DNA from: Alkalibacillus salilacus
GTDB lineage: Bacteria > Bacillota > Bacilli > Bacillales > Alkalibacillaceae
Assembly: GCF_030812915.1 (NCBI RefSeq)
Contig: NZ_JAUSTQ010000005.1
Coordinates: 123,035 to 187,034 of the forward strand
DNA length: 64,000 bases
Direction of reading: 5' to 3'
The position numbers were made by a program, and so were the translations under genes. This document shows, piece after piece, positions 63,779-64,000 of this stretch (position 1 is the first letter of the stretch; every line of letters begins with the position of its first letter). The notes under the pieces were generated by a model. It had not been told where the DNA came from and did no database searches. It worked only from the letters and a program-made list of their open reading frames with translations.

Positions 63779-63912
63779 TCGATGGTATTTTTTAAAACTT
63801 AATGGAAAACACCGCCTACTCGATGGTATTAAGCTTGCTCTCGATGGAAAATGGTGCTTTCTCGATGATATTGCGCTAGAACTCGATGGAATATAACACT
63901 TGCTCGATAGAG
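63779..63912. repeat. 21-bp-period intergenic array, CTCGATGGAA family (array 6)
   Basis: ATGG or its variants, mostly inside CTCGATGGA, recurs at 63782, 63802, 63823, 63844, 63865, 63886 and 63907. All steps are 21 bp but the first, which is 20. The motif is unrelated to the other two families. It lies upstream of a gene that begins at or beyond the right edge and also upstream of the divergent hydrolase gene. Confidence 0.88.
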
Positions 63913-63955
63913 TCCATATAATTGTGTAAAAAGGGTCATTTTCCTCTCCACATGG

Positions 63956-63996
63956 TACAATGTTTTCAACCACAAAAACGATTACCAGGAGGAGAG
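63956..63996 (+). promoter_or_regulatory. -10-like box and ribosome binding site of a gene beyond the right edge
   Basis: TACAAT (63956-63961) is followed by a strong AGGAGGAGAG (63987-63996) four bases from the window end, so a plus-strand gene starts just outside. No -35 box is convincing. Confidence 0.55.
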
Positions 63997-64000
63997 TATT

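Noticed and set aside
63716..63973. 85-residue minus-strand frame at the right end
   Set aside because: It is mostly periodic translation of array 6 and lacks a ribosome binding site.

Overview
The window is a chromosomal segment of a low-GC Gram-positive bacterium of the Bacillaceae. Gene order follows the Bacillus subtilis block hprK(edge)-yvlD-yvlB ... uvrA-uvrB-minJ-ctpB-ftsX-ftsE-cccB-prfB-secA-hpf-fliT-fliS-fliD-flaG-hag-csrA-fliW-yviE-flgL-flgK-flgN-flgM-yvyF-comFC-comFA-degV-degU-degS-yvyE almost gene for gene. Many secreted or surface proteins are rich in Asp/Glu, and a sulfolipid operon is present, which fits a halophilic or alkaliphilic member (inference; the genus cannot be fixed from the sequence). 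No rRNA, tRNA, prophage, CRISPR array or transposase gene was seen.

Layout. 1-7.9 kb: envelope-stress type proteins (yvlD, yvlB), a bacillithiol deacetylase pair (bshB2, yojF) and the excision-repair operon uvrB-uvrA behind a LexA-type operator. 8-16 kb: division and cell-wall genes (minJ, ctpB, an EnvC-like M23 hydrolase, ftsX, ftsE), cytochrome c-551, and prfB with its programmed frameshift. 16-24 kb: secA, then an inserted cassette (sigI-rsgI, an acidic repeat protein, a lipoprotein), then hpf. 24-36 kb: late flagellar genes with three sigma-D promoters and a CsrA-binding hairpin in the hag leader. An ATP-grasp gene and an unknown partner sit between hag and flaG. 36-43 kb: competence genes comFA/comFC, a NERD nuclease-like gene, degV, the degS-degU two-component system and yvyE. 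43-50 kb: a probable sulfoquinovosyl-diacylglycerol operon (sqdB-sqdX-gtrA type), an APC transporter, and a c-di-GMP-I riboswitch in front of a 42-residue SinI-like protein. 50-64 kb: an IDEAL-domain protein, an AI-2E-family transporter, a GntR-ABC operon, proC, glutamate synthase with its divergent regulator gltC, and an FAH-family hydrolase.

Non-coding architecture. Six intergenic arrays of short motifs with a 21-bp period (two DNA helical turns) lie upstream of gene starts. They come in three unrelated motif families; cores are conserved while the bases between them are not. One array lies between a predicted SOS promoter and uvrB. A second non-coding family, GC-rich and rich in inverted repeats, occurs as three copies plus a fragment between 43.3 and 55.6 kb. 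Two copies differ by compensatory changes that preserve stems.

The most noteworthy items are the 21-bp arrays, the structured GC-rich elements, the sulfolipid operon in a Firmicute, the c-di-GMP riboswitch/SinI unit, the ATP-grasp insertion beside flagellin, and the run of eight G at the sigI-rsgI junction.
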